Origin: Streblospio benedicti
Lineage: Eukaryota > Annelida > Polychaeta > Spionida > Spionidae
DNA: 64,000 nucleotides
Assembly (NCBI GenBank): GCA_019095985.1
Contig: CM032659.1
Span: 28,076,644-28,140,643, forward strand
Reading direction: 5' to 3'
This document shows positions 44,591-57,310 of this stretch, in pieces. Position 1 is the stretch's first letter. Each line of letters starts with the position of its first letter. Position numbers and translations under genes: made by a program. Below the pieces are notes generated by a model, which saw only the letters and a list, made by a program, of their open reading frames with translations, had not been told where the DNA came from and searched no databases.

Positions 44591-45070
44591 ATGATGGATA
44601 GTGCATCAATAGAGACCGATGGAGCTCACGGACTGACCACACGCAGGACAGCTAAATCCTACTTGGCAAACAATGCCCATATTGCGATCACACAAACCAA
44701 TGCCTATGTATGGATTTAAATGCTGCCCTCGTTGCATTAGAAGGAGGTCAGTTACATAAAGTCATAATGAACTAATCGATATGATCGATGAAATTGCAGA
44801 CTAGAAAACACTTCCCTACCAGAGTAAATCTATCAGTGCCCACACTGAAATAAATGTGTCGCCACCAGACACAATTCCCAAGAAAATAACTCTTCACTGA
44901 TAAATAAGACTTTAAGAGGAGAAATAACATTGAATCATCAAACAGCGATACGAGAGGACAAAGTATGAAGTTGTCGCTGTTTAACGCTAGCAGCATTGAT
45001 GAAACCTGTACAATCAAGAGTCACCAGCTCATCATGTCGCTATCCGCAGATTCACCTTGTTTCAGTCAGA
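44591..45070 (+). other. Decayed coding-like stretch, unassigned
   Basis: A start in good context is followed by short runs of normal-looking protein sequence spread over several frames. It is clearly not intact. It may be the remains of a retroelement structural gene, given the neighbouring LTR element, but I cannot assign it. Confidence 0.25.
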
Positions 45071-46109
45071 CAAGCAGTAATAACGAAAACCTGTATGATG
45101 GTGTACATAATTGTTGGCTAGGTTCAGCTTAATAGTAACTGCATTATATTTGATCGCGTAATATTTGTAACCAAATTTATCACATTCAAATGTATTTAGC
45201 ATCACATGACAAATCATCTCTAAGAAAAATTGAATAAATCTGTCTGCTCTTCATTTATACACTGTTTCAGTCCAATCGGGTATCAGATAAGCAGCTATGT
45301 CAATAGCACCATGTTAAGATAATCTAATAAACAGAAAAACACGTGGGGGTAGCAGACAACTTCCAATAAGCTATGAGAAATTCTCCGGTGCAATAATTGT
45401 AACCACTAATACTACCTAATAGAACACCTCATCAGCCGATCGAATACTGCCTGCTGCTAACCATATGAAGTCAAAATAAAGCACCACTGTTTCACCGCTA
45501 CACCCGCGAAACTGACTAACAGCTCATGTCAAGACAAGCAGATCACATTATCAAGATTCATTGCTTTTACCAAACCTGGCTGACATTTATTTTGACCACC
45601 TAATACCACATGTGATTCATTGATTTTATTATGTAATTACAATGTACTATTGCTACATTGTATCAGTTCTACTTAAACTTATTACAATGTATAACATTGT
45701 AACACTTTTAAATCGTTCACATTGTATCAATCAACATGAATTTTTTAAAACTATGAATATTTTAATTATAAATCTTCGTATGGTTAATAACTCAGTTTGT
45801 AATTAAGTTCATTGATTCCATTTACATTATATATACTTTAAAGTGAACAAACAATTGTATGCATTGTAAAATCTGTGTAGATTAAGACGTTATATTTCAT
45901 AGTTATATTACAAATATACCAATTGGAAAGCAGATGACTTATTTAAGGAACAGCGAAATGCGGCGACGCGATAATCAGTTACTAATAACCTAATTATCGC
46001 CTTCAGATACGGTGCAACCTTCCAAAAATGCCATATGTAGTATTATTGATGTATTTATCCAATTTCTTTTATCTAAGGATCACGTGAATTAGTTGATTTT
46101 ATTGATTAG

Positions 46110-46500
46110 CTTCATAAAGTCTAGTATCTTGGCATTTTAGTTCAATTGACTATTGTTAGATATAACCTTACTTAGTTAGAAATCATTTGCTTATAATTAT
46201 TACTCTATAACTGTTGCATCATTATATGTTGTATTGTATGGGATGTTAACAAATATTATTTTAATTAGTTTAGGAAATCATTTACGTAATATTGCAGTTT
46301 AAAATTTAGTATGTTTAGTAGTTTAGTTTAATTGAATATTGTTAGAAGTAATTTTACTTAATCAGATTAATGTGCTTAGAATTGATGATATATAAACATT
46401 ACATTGTTATATGTCGTATAGTATGGATGTTAAAAGATATTATTTTTAAATAGTTAGGAAAATCATTATTTGGTAGTTTAGAAAAATCATTTAAGGTTGT
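46110..46500. repeat. Tandem duplication, ~190-bp AT-rich unit
   Basis: Two diverged copies share TTAGTTTAATTGAATATTG-type and TATGTTGTATTGTATGGGATG-type words. Non-coding. Confidence 0.55.
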
Positions 46501-46675
46501 AGTATAAATATATAATATTAAGGTTCGATATACAAAATGATTAGATTAATAAGTAAAATATTAGAAATAATTCACCTTCAAACAAATATTGTAATTAAAA
46601 CTTAGTATGACCAATGAGATCGGTCATATAGGTTAAACCCTGTAGCATTTATGCAAATGTGACTTTAACAAAAGA

Positions 46676-46940
46676 AAAAGAAGGAAACAACAACAGCAGC
46701 AACAACAATAACAACAATAGCAGAAACAACACAACAATAACAACAGGACCAACAACGACAACAATAGCAGCAACAACAACAATAACAACAGCAGCAACAG
46801 CAATAACAACAACAGCAGCAGCAGCACAACAACAATAACAACAGGAAGCAACATCAACAACGACAGCAAAGCAGCAGCAACAAAAACAACATAAATATAG
46901 CAACAACGTCGACAAGCAACAGCCAAAAAGCAACACACAC
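46676..46940. repeat. (CAA)n/(CAG)n imperfect trinucleotide tract
   Basis: About 260 bp of AAC/AGC triplets. It opens long Leu/Val or Gln/Asn frames that I do not count as genes. Confidence 0.9.
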
Positions 46941-46959
46941 AGCAGACAAAATTCCCACA

Positions 46960-48830
46960 ACGACATGCGACATGTGAATACCAACCAGCAAATCTACAAA
47001 AATGTACTTCTCAACAAATAATTCTGTGCAGTGGCACTTGTGGCATCACCATAGATTCCCACCAAAAATAGCCGTGTTTCATAGGCAGTCGGATGGACGC
47101 AACCTTTTCACCTGCCGATGAAAAGCGGGACTGCAGACCCCGCCGAGGCAGAGATGACAAAGGGGCGTAACACAGCGATAAACTTACTTCTAACCGCATG
47201 CCCACTGCCAGGATTTGAACTACGGGTGTCACATTCTTACAGCCGCCATCAACCAGGTTTAAAGCCAAGCGTGTACGCTGCAAAAGGCCGGCAGCCCGTG
47301 CAATCACACTCCTCGTCAGCATTATCTCAATACTTCACAGAGACCACATGGGTAAGCCGCAAACGCCGCCCCGCCCTAGTCAAAAATGAAGATTCCTAAC
47401 TTCGTTCCCCACAAATGCCACAACAAGAATCTGACACCAAACTTCACTCGTCACCAAGACCAATCATCAAATTCAAAAAGCGACTAAGAAATGCAACCAT
47501 CCCAGCCTTTCAAGAGGATGAGAGCCGCGGCTTCAAGTTAGACCTTCTCCTCAGAATTGTGGACCAAGGATGCCACAATTCCGCGGAAGACAACTCCGAC
47601 TGGTATCAGCCGCAGCTATGGTAGCAGACTACTACTCGTTAAGTTACCGCGCAATTCAACACAACCATTACATCACCGATAAGGTTTCACAATCATCTCA
47701 ACCAGCTACAATAGGTTATTACACTCCGCAACTCCGCGATTTCATTTATCTGCAACTACGAAGACTGCGCTGCAATAGCCGAATGACTATATTTTATTAC
47801 TATATTGTTTATAAATTAATGTAAAAATCAACCAACGTATTTGAACGTGCCAGTTCTGAATTACTGTATGTATTAAACAAATCTTTGGGAAAATGACCAA
47901 TTCTCATAATTACACTTACAGTCATGGTAATGACATGATTTCGCTAAATTCTATATAAATCATGATAGTGAGGTCCTATCATCATAAAACTATTATCTAT
48001 GAAAGCCTTGCCTAAGATTGTAATACTATTTGTCAATGTTCTTTACATTGAGTTATGGGATTGCCTAGACTCATGCACTATTGCATATAATTGCCATAAT
48101 TAATCTCGTAGTGTTATAAAAATACGTCAAAACTATTATCAATCAGAACTGGTACGCTCAAATATCATGCCATGAAATTGTTTCATTAATAATATTTGCC
48201 AATGTTTTCTCTACTGTTACATTTATGTTCATGACTGTCGTTGTCACATGTGATCTTAACTTGCCTTTACCATCATTGAATGCGATCCAATGTCTATTTG
48301 TAGATCATTGTAATGTAACCAGTTAATTATAATTTTAAGATAATATCTGTAAAATGTATAATGATTAACGCACAATGTGTCAAATATTGTACCAATATTT
48401 ATATGCTATATGTATGTATTAATTACTAACCGTATGGGGTTCCTTGGCTCACAACCTCGCTCATGCATTTTCTAAATTATAACAAAAATTAATTATAGAA
48501 AAGGTTAATCAGAGATGCAATAAACCTGCAACCATATGGAGGTGTTATTGTCAGTTCCACAGAATAAGTAACCCCCCTAGAGGGGTAACCGGGGCTCTTG
48601 TCATACACCTAGTTTCATGACAATCTACCCACCTGTAGTACAAATAAGGAGGTGCTCCATTAGTCACTATCATTTCATAACCAATAGGTCAAATCATACG
48701 GAAGCAAGATTCATGCAGTCGGAAATGACTCCCCATCAGCCAGTTTTAAAGTTTCATGGCGATCGCACACAACCAACTACAGACAGAAAGATTGTGGCAG
48801 CATAGGAGTAGTATGAATTGGCCACAAAAC
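46960..48830. other. No confident gene
   Basis: 47,090-47,400 is GC-richer and on the minus strand has a tRNA-type B-box word (GTTCAAATCC, 47,219-47,210) without a convincing cloverleaf. 47,830-48,480 is AT-rich. Around 48,570-48,600 a short hairpin occurs (CCCCCCTAGAGGGG). Confidence 0.35.
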
Positions 48831-48839
48831 AAGCTCATT

Positions 48840-49400
48840 TGTCACTTTTTGACAGTTGTGACCTTTTGAGTGACACCCACCCACCCCGCCGCCAGGTCAA
48901 CCTCGTTAAAGTGACATGTCAGTAACAGGTCCCACCTTGCCTCGTTGTCCGGCTAGCTCTGGAGCGTGGGTTGAGCAAGGCCCTGGTCCCGCCTGGCTAG
49001 AGTTCCCCTCGTCCCCACCGTCCCATCAACCTGGCGAGTTAGGCGAAGCCCTGCCAGGCTAGCGCACAAGGCAAACTGGCCCCATCCCGTTATTAGCGCA
49101 TGCAGTCAAGGCTCGGCCTCGCCGTCCCCCCTACTTAATGCAGAAGTGATTGACAGGTTGACAGGTCGCCTCACTCGGCTTCACCATCGCCTCCCCGCTG
49201 GGGCTTGGAGTGCTCGTGGCCGAGAGGCGTGAGTGCTCGGCTCAATCGCGATGGTAGGGAGTACGACGGGGAGGGATTGGTGGTAAGAGTAGAGTAGAGT
49301 TGGTTATTGCTCAAGTCACTCGGCCGAGAGTGCTCTCGCTGGGGGCTTGGGGCGCTTGAGCCTGGTAGAAGAGAAAACTACTGTAAAGTTGCTACAGACA
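48840..49400 (+). repeat. Dispersed GC-rich repeat, copy 1
   Basis: Matches 58,740-59,300 in the opposite orientation (shared words: GTCACTTTTTGACAG, GTCAACCTCGTTAAAGTGACA-like, GCGGGACC-like, AGTGCTCGTGGCC). Part of it recurs directly at 50,000-50,110. No coding capacity; probably a non-autonomous element. Confidence 0.65.
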
Positions 49401-49487
49401 CGTCGAATGCCCCTAACGTGTGGTTTAGGGGGGAGAATGTCCTACCGAATTGAGCTGGAAACCGAATTGTCGAGTTGCAATCGCACC

Positions 49488-50522
49488 AGTTCCAGTATTT
49501 TGCAGTTTCACCCCTATTGAAATGAGCTGGGAAACCAGATTGTGAGCAGAGCTGAGGAGTCTAGCTGCCACTGCTTTGTACTCACGTTCCCACGAGCCTG
49601 GTATGTTGGACACTCACCGCAAAGTTGTAACTGCGTCGCGGGGGTGATCAGCTTGCACTAAACACGTCTGTAGGCATCGCGGCTCACGTCAATTTGCCTC
49701 TGTGTCGCCATTTGGTTTCAGCTCGCGGTCAATGCACCTTACACTACTCAACTCTATTCAATGTCTTTCTCAGTGCTACCAGCGCTCCCAGGCCTTGAGG
49801 AGCTAACCAATGGCGCCTACTCTGCTCATGTTGAGTTTCAGTTATGCCGGTTTTAGATTTTGTACAATTTCAACTTATTGAAATTAGCCACATTGTCTAA
49901 AAAACTCAAAACGGGAGCAGTAGGCCCCGGTCCCTCCTTGTTGGCAATGCTGCTAGATGGGTCACTTCTAATCCTGCACTAAATAGTGTCTGGCTCGATG
50001 GGACTTTTTGACAGCTGTGACCTTTCGAGTGACCCCCACCACCACCGCTTCGGAGAGCTGAGCAGTCTAGCTGTCAGGGTAATGGATGGGCTTTGCTGGA
50101 GCACTCGCCAGAGGCATGGCTTCACTGGAGGCTGTCAGAAAGATGATGGACGGCGCTGGCTATAAACTTGACAGCTCAATAAATAAATGTGTTTCTTGTT
50201 TTATTTTATCAAAACATTTTTATTACTATTTCCTCATACAAGTGAATAACACATTATAATCTGATCATTGGTTTGCAGCTGTCATAATTCCTTATCCCAA
50301 TGCTCATTTTTGCTTTCAAAGTTTGTGATTAAAATTTCCTCCTAAATTATTAAAATTGGTTTTGTTGGAAATGCATACATCTATGATTATATGTTGATGT
50401 GCATGCACCAGTAGAACATAAAATACTATATTCACAAAAGCTCTTTTTCTTGTTTTATTCTGTTTTTTTTAAACAATTCAGCCCATTTCAATAAGTTGAA
50501 ACTGTACAAAAATCTGGAACTG
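49488..50522. mobile_element. Non-autonomous element with ~43-bp inverted ends
   Basis: Left end 49,488-49,531 begins CCAGTTCCAGTATTTT and contains TATTGAAATGAGC; right end 50,480-50,522 is its mirror with few changes. A third, direct copy of the motif lies at 49,843-49,887. No transposase seen. The right end abuts the broken front of the LTR element. Confidence 0.55.
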
Positions 50523-50599
50523 GCGTGTGCAACTCCACAATATTTCTGGTGTGTGTAGGGGTACCTCTAAACCTCTGGACGAGGACTCGAAAGCTTTGT

Positions 50600-53171
50600 G
50601 TGGCTTCCACTGGGAGGGCCACAGCTACAATTATGTTTGCATGGCACAAGGCCTTTGTTATACATCGATGATATACTCATCTGTTCGCCAGACTTTGAAA
50701 CCCACAAAAGAGACATTGACAACGTCCTCACAGCTTTACATAACGCAAACTTGAAAATCTCTCAATCGAAATGCACGTTTGCCACGAAGGAGATAAAATA
50801 CCTCGGACACATCGTGTCAGAGTCGGGCATAACACCGACACAAGACCATACGGCCGCTTTTGCGACTTTCCCAACGCCAACCGACAAGAGGTCCCTAAAA
50901 TCTCTATTGGGAGTAATAACCTATTTTCAAAGTTTCATCCCAAATAGGGCCAAACTGGTCAAGCCGTTACAAAAACTCGTAACACCAAAAGCTAAGTTCC
51001 ATTGGGATGAGGAATGTGAAGCAGCTTTCACCCAAATAAAACAGATAATGTCATCACGACCATTTTTGCACTACCCCGACTTTAACAAAGAGTTTGTTTT
51101 AATGACAGACGCCAGTACGTATTCGATTGCTGCGGGCCTGTTCAACAGGTCTGACGACGGGAAATTACTGCCTATAGCTTTCACGGGTCGAGCACTGCAA
51201 AGCTCAGAAACCAGAAGGCCCATCTTTGAGTTAGAAACCTTGAGCGTGGTACATGCATTGGAAAAATTCAATCATTATCTAATGGGTCGTCATTTTACGC
51301 TCCTATGCGACAACCACAGTCTCGTAGAGATACTAGTGAAACATCGAAGCGAGAAAAGTCTGTCAGCGAAGATTGACAGGTGGATTTTATTTATTACAAG
51401 TTTTGAGTTTGATGTTAAACACATTTCCAAAAAGACCAACTTTATTTCTGACGCGCTGAGTAGACGCACGTATGAAGCCCCGTCAACAGCAGATGTACCC
51501 TATCCAAACCTGGAAAAATTTCCTCACAACGCCCAAATTGACGTAATAACGAGAGCAATGGCGAAAAAAGACAAAGAAATAGACTCAGCAAATGATTGCA
51601 TACCGCACGTCACATCACTGCCAGGACTATCTGCCAACACCAACAATATGACACAAAAATATGATGATGATGCTGAGACCGATGTCACACTAGCGCAAAA
51701 CAATAACACTGTTGACACAGGTGCTACGCATCAGCCATCAAGTGTCTCGGACGCACGCGACTCTTCCTCACAACAGGGAACACACCTGGAATTTAAATGC
51801 TCGGAAATGACAAATCACCCCAATGACATTTCCCACCCCACGTGCCACAACACACAGAGCAACAGTGTATTCCATTCTGACATAGACCTGAAACAGATTG
51901 CAATAGAACAACGCAAACACAAACCTTTCATGGATTTGATAAACTACTTGAAACTTAACAAATTGCCACCAACGAAAAAAAGACTGAACTATTGCCTCAT
52001 GAGAGAACACAGCTGCGACTTGTTTGGAGAACACGATCTCCTAGTGACATATTGCCACGCCAAGAGTCTCAACCATGGCCCTCGAATTCTATTGCCACAA
52101 TGGTATGCAAATAAAATAATATGTGTGTTTCACGTCACCCTATACCCACACGCAGGGATATTTAAGACAACAGCTTGTATCAGAATGCACTTCGCGTGGA
52201 AAGGGTTAAATCAAGACGTGATAAGGTTTATATCAAATTGCGAAACATGCCTTCTCTCTAAATCATCCATTAACCCGGAGAAGCGCATGCGTCAAATAAT
52301 CGAAGCCCCATCTAAACCACATTCGGTGCTCATTATAGACCACTTGGGCCCCTTCAAGCTGGGTGCTTGTAAATCAAGATTCATATTGACAATAATCTGT
52401 CTGCTATCCGGATATGTCACCGCCGTTCCCGTGCGTTCCACGAGTGCAGAGGAAATGTGCAGAGTGCTATATGACCATGTTTTCACCAAGTTCGGATTTT
52501 CTGACACTATCATTAGTGATAATGGGCCAGCCTTTATTTCATCTCTTTACAAAACAATGGCCAAAATGTTTGACATAAAACTAACATTCGCGTCCTGCTA
52601 CACGCCTAAGAGTACAGCTAAGGTCGAAAGATCACACAGCTCCTTACTCGACACACTTAGATGTTTGACCAGCAATCACCCAGAAAACTGGCCCCTCTTC
52701 TTGTCAGCAGCAGTCAACTGTGTAAACAACACACCAAATAGCACGACAAAAGTCTCACCAAGCATGGTAGTTTTTGGCCGGGACACTACTGCACTGAAAA
52801 ATATTAACCTCGACACAGACGAGAAAACAATACCAGACTTGATCAGAGAAATGCAAGAAGTCCAGAAATGGGCTGCACAGCAAAACGCAGACTTAAAACG
52901 CGCTGCTGACGAACAAGCACAACAAAAATTTAATAAACACAGATCCCCATCCAAACTGCACGAGGGCGCGACGGTTTATTGGCGCAAACCATCACTCCGT
53001 GACCCCCATGAAAATTCAAAATTGCAGACAAACACCCGCAAATACATTGCCTTCGATATTAGAAACAACTCATGTCAATTGCGTGACCAAACCGACAATA
53101 AAGTTTACAAATATCGTGTCTCGATTGATCAACTAATATTCCCCTCCCACCACGACGACAATAAATGTTAA
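50600..53171 (+). CDS. pol remnant: end of reverse transcriptase, RNase H, integrase
   Basis: Order of parts: the YIDD catalytic region of the reverse transcriptase and thumb, RNase H of the Ty3 type (FVLMTDAST, then the FELETLSVVHALEKF region), a spacer rich in Asp, Asn and Thr, then integrase with an H2C2 zinc region, the DDE core region (IIDHLGPF, then IISDNGPAF) and a C-terminal extension. The family is Ty3/Gypsy by domain order and motif type. The front of the polyprotein is absent. Confidence 0.8.
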
Positions 53172-53379
53172 TACACTATTCAACTAGATAATCATGGTTG
53201 TGCCGGCTCTGTACCTCAATTGTCATGGTGAAAACAGGTCCATCACGAACCATATTCATTGGTTCTGGTGATTAGCTTAACGTCGAAGCCATGGCATATG
53301 CGGATGCAACCCCAATCATATAGATTCTTGATAGTGTATACAATTCATTTAGTGACCTTCGACATAATATGCTCCTTCC

Positions 53380-53700
53380 CCTTCTTCCCAATATCCACCG
53401 CTAATCTATAAGACGTCAGTGTGACGTCATCAACCCCACTGACCAACCACTAGTACATTAACTCTAAGGTCCGCCCCCCCCTCGATACACAGAGCGACAC
53501 GATCAACACCCGCCGCTATTCTATATGACGTAAGTGTGACGTCACCTACTCCACTGACCAGTCACGAGTGCATGAACGCTAAGACCCGCCCCCTCGATAC
53601 AGAGAGCAACACAATCAGTCTATTTGCACCGCTCGCCCAGCCACGGTGAAATATATATCGTCCGACAGAGCAGATTATTCCTCACTCACATTCCAGTCAC
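53380..53700 (+). promoter_or_regulatory. Promoter-like spacer between pol and env
   Basis: Two tandem units of about 115 bp (53,398-53,510 and 53,512-53,620). Each has a pair of CRE-type sites (GACGTCAGTGTGACGTCA in the first, GACGTAAGTGTGACGTCA in the second) and a GC box (CCGCCCCC). They are followed by ATATATATCG at about 53,651, a TATA-like word, about 180 bp before the env start. Confidence 0.5.
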
Positions 53701-53828
53701 CACAACCTCGCAAACGATCATAAACATCCCAAATTTGTGGTGACACGTTCGTCAGTACGCATTCATAGATTGCATTTTACCCATTACTAAGTGGTTGTTT
53801 GCTCACAACCACACTGACCTACGCAAAC

Positions 53829-56282
53829 ATGCGTCCCCCCAGGACCACAACCATTTGGATGATAATCATGGCCTGTCTTAGGCTGCAGCTAACCATGGCC
53901 CAATACGCCCACAGGGAATCTGCCGGTGTACTGTTCACTGAACAAACTCGCACAATACGCAAGTATTCGGGTTTACACCGACTAACTTTTGCTTTGAAAG
54001 TCCCACAATTCCACAAGATAACGCGCCTCGCCAAGACCATTACGGACGTGCACTATTGCCATACATTTCATTTTATGGAACATGAATGTAACTACACCCT
54101 GGCCTCGTTCCACTCCGAGCAACATTATCTCTTTAATTTAATACGCCAGTACAACTCGGAAATAGACCTGCTGAATGGAGACCTATCAGCACTGGCCATT
54201 CAAACTTCTTCAAAAAGGGCGCTACTAGACATTTCTAGTTTCCTAGGAAGTCTATTTGGAACCGCTTCCCAATCACAAATTAAAGAGCTGGAAGGAAAAT
54301 TATTCAATACGGTCATGTATGCGAAACATAATCATGATAATATTGAATCCCTCTTTGAATTCCTGACCACGTTTAAAAACAACACGTATGCCAATTTCCA
54401 AGATATACAGGCGCACGTCAGCGCCACTAATACCGCTTTATTAGCCTCAATCAAACGAATGGATAACCTAACCACCGCCGTGTCTGCTATGAGGGATCAC
54501 ATGGATCTCATAGACGACAACCTCTTGATTGTCAGGTCCCACGATCAGCTTATCACCACTACCCAAAGGCTGATACAACAAGTATACACAATGTCAAACG
54601 CCCTAATGGACCTTAAAATTTTTAGGGAACAAATTCAGCTATTATTACAAGGCCGTCTACCACACAAGCTGGTAACGTTAGCGACCATAGACTCAGCAGT
54701 CAAAAGACTCAGTTCATCCTTGGAGAAACACAATCTGTCCCCCCTGCCCGCCAAAAATAACAACCGCTACTTCTATAACTACGCACATGCCATTGGATAT
54801 GTAGCACAAGATGCCCTGATAATGACCATAGAAATACCTGTATTCGCCCCGGATCATGTTATTAATGTACATAAAATAACAGCCTACCCAGTGCCATTAC
54901 ACACACAGTCCGGGAACGACCCCAATAACACGTCCTTGCTTAAAGTGGACAAAGCATTCATAGCATTCTCGCGTGATAAACACACGTTCGGATATCTCTC
55001 ACAGGCGGAGAATTCTGCGTGTGAGAGTATGGATTTCATTTGCCCATACCCATCGTTCATGTACAGCCATAAAACGATGGACTGCATATTTAATATTATG
55101 GTCAACCACAATATTCTGCCCACATGTGAGTTTGTGACAAAAACAACAGCCCCCTACCCAAACATATTGCAAGTGGGCTATTCCAAATATTTACTTCAAA
55201 ATTTAGAGAGCCCGGTCAGAGTTACCTGTGAAAACAAAGTTGACTCTTTTCACAAAATAAATTCACATGTAATTCTTTCTTTGTCATGCGGCTGCTCATT
55301 GCATAAAGCCGCGGTTTCCATCATTCCCCACCCAGAAAAATGCAACAATTTATCTCAATCGGTCCAGCTAAATTATTCCATTAACATCGCCCAATTCCGT
55401 ACAATAAAAATACCGGAACTAACACATAATGTTACAAACGCGAGACAGGTCGTTCACAGCGAGCCAACGCTTTATGATTCCATAAGGTCACAACTGTCAG
55501 ACGCCCATGTCAGGGCAGACGCCCCACTACACATAGATAACACCAATGATCTAGAACCTGTAATGTTTACCCCAACCTTTGAAACAGATCTATCAGAGAT
55601 CGTGGCCTCAGTGGTGTTGATAATTTGGAATATATGTTTAACCTTTGCCGTGTTAGCTCTGTTCCTCAAATTCAAAACAGCCACTATGTTAGCACTCGCC
55701 GCCGCTAATGCGGGCCAAACGGAACCGTACGTGATTAGTAACATGACACCACCACCACCAGCCGATCCCCTTGCTACTCACGCGGATACAATTGCAAAAT
55801 GCCTGGTTATCATCACCACCGTGATGCTAACCCTTTTCGTAGTAAAGATATTCATAGCCCCGCTAGTGTCAGTACATGTTGAAAAGCCAAAAGCGCCTAA
55901 TCAAGAGGCAGTATTGTACGTGAAAATATTTAACTCTAAAAATACCTGCCTCGTGCATCTCTGTAATATTCCATTAGATGACAAGTTGCGATATGACGCC
56001 ATCCCCGAATTACAAAACTATTTTGTATCATGGTCAGGTCTGTTACCGACTATAAACATAAATTGGGTTAAACAGCTAAGTTTCACTTACAAGAGTTCTA
56101 CACAACTGCTACCTTTGCCCAGGTCCGTCCGTATACCATTTCACGCCAGCTTAGTGCTCCATTCGATTAATACCTCCCCACTTTCCACCTTCTACACTAT
56201 ACTGTTTAAACCCCTCGAAGACCCCAAATATTATTTGTTTGAGAAGATCATTGCCCAACCTACATCCAACAACACCGATTAA
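53829..56282 (+). CDS. env-type frame of the LTR element
   Basis: 817 codons from the first ATG with a signal peptide. The ectodomain has a region resembling the fusion-peptide area of baculovirus F-type and errantivirus Env proteins (SSFLGSLFG), followed by long alpha-helical, heptad-rich sequence, many Cys and N-glycosylation sites. Two hydrophobic segments lie near residues 590-620 and 650-680. Family call rests on layout and this motif only. The frame looks whole. Confidence 0.65.
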   Translation: MRPPRTTTIWMIIMACLRLQLTMAQYAHRESAGVLFTEQTRTIRKYSGLHRLTFALKVPQFHKITRLAKTITDVHYCHTFHFMEHECNYTLASFHSEQHYLFNLIRQYNSEIDLLNGDLSALAIQTSSKRALLDISSFLGSLFGTASQSQIKELEGKLFNTVMYAKHNHDNIESLFEFLTTFKNNTYANFQDIQAHVSATNTALLASIKRMDNLTTAVSAMRDHMDLIDDNLLIVRSHDQLITTTQRLIQQVYTMSNALMDLKIFREQIQLLLQGRLPHKLVTLATIDSAVKRLSSSLEKHNLSPLPAKNNNRYFYNYAHAIGYVAQDALIMTIEIPVFAPDHVINVHKITAYPVPLHTQSGNDPNNTSLLKVDKAFIAFSRDKHTFGYLSQAENSACESMDFICPYPSFMYSHKTMDCIFNIMVNHNILPTCEFVTKTTAPYPNILQVGYSKYLLQNLESPVRVTCENKVDSFHKINSHVILSLSCGCSLHKAAVSIIPHPEKCNNLSQSVQLNYSINIAQFRTIKIPELTHNVTNARQVVHSEPTLYDSIRSQLSDAHVRADAPLHIDNTNDLEPVMFTPTFETDLSEIVASVVLIIWNICLTFAVLALFLKFKTATMLALAAANAGQTEPYVISNMTPPPPADPLATHADTIAKCLVIITTVMLTLFVVKIFIAPLVSVHVEKPKAPNQEAVLYVKIFNSKNTCLVHLCNIPLDDKLRYDAIPELQNYFVSWSGLLPTININWVKQLSFTYKSSTQLLPLPRSVRIPFHASLVLHSINTSPLSTFYTILFKPLEDPKYYLFEKIIAQPTSNNTD

Positions 56283-57310
56283 CTTTAATACAAAACAACA
56301 GGATATGCAGTGTAACCCTCTTTTATTCCCCCAAACTCAACAACATACAATTTATATAATGTTATGTAAATTTAACCCATCAGATAATTCACTTATACTG
56401 CCATGTCAAAATCTCCTTATCCAATCGTAGTGTCCCTAGATGTGACCCCGCCCCTTAATTAATTGCTTCCTTCTAGCATTAATCACCCAAGTCACATGCC
56501 ATGGATCGATGTTACAAGTCAACGAGCCATGACGACGTATGATCCACGGGAAATTGTACAAAGATACTTTGTTCTAAGTTTGAAACCTATGAAAACTACT
56601 GCATGTCTCGTGTTTTAGAAGTAATTGTATTGGGTTTCAAACGCTGCCACTGCATGCTTGATGTATATGTATTATGAAATGATCTACACACTATGTTTGT
56701 TACAGCTTACAATTGTATAAATATTGTAATCCAGATTATGTTACTATTGCTGTTATGTGTAGGATACATGTTATATGTGTTATGATAGATATTGTAACTA
56801 GTTCCTAATTCAGACCATTGCATGATTGATGTAAATTGTATTGTATACTCTCATTATATTCTATATACGTGTGTTTTATACTAGATACTTGATGTAATTG
56901 TATTGTTTAAATAAATCGATAAATTTTACTATTATTTAATGTCCAGACATGATTTTGGATAATGCAGAATTTCCTATCATTGTAGTAGCCAACAAACTAC
57001 TGATTATGCTCCATGTATACTGTATTATATGATTTGCTTAATGTCAATTGTTACACGCAAATTACGCTGCATGTTTAATGTATAATGTACATTGGTAGAT
57101 TTAAATTCTCAATGTGTATATATATTTGTAAAATAACCTTCGTAGCTGACATAACGCAATCATGGTCTGAACATTTGTAACTGGTCCATAACTGAACCAG
57201 CAAATTAATAAGACAAAGGTTCCTGTTTGCGTTATGTCCACCAGCCTTATTTTATGTGTGTGTGTCATTAAAGCCATATTTCTTGTGAAACTTCCAAATA
57301 TGTCTTTCTG

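Noticed and set aside
46633-46984. Leu/Val-rich frames resembling membrane proteins
   Set aside because: Produced by the imperfect (CAA)n/(CAG)n tract read on the minus strand.
47200-47300. tRNA or tRNA-derived SINE on the minus strand
   Set aside because: A B-box-like GTTCAAATCC is present but no acceptor stem, D arm or matching A box could be paired by eye.
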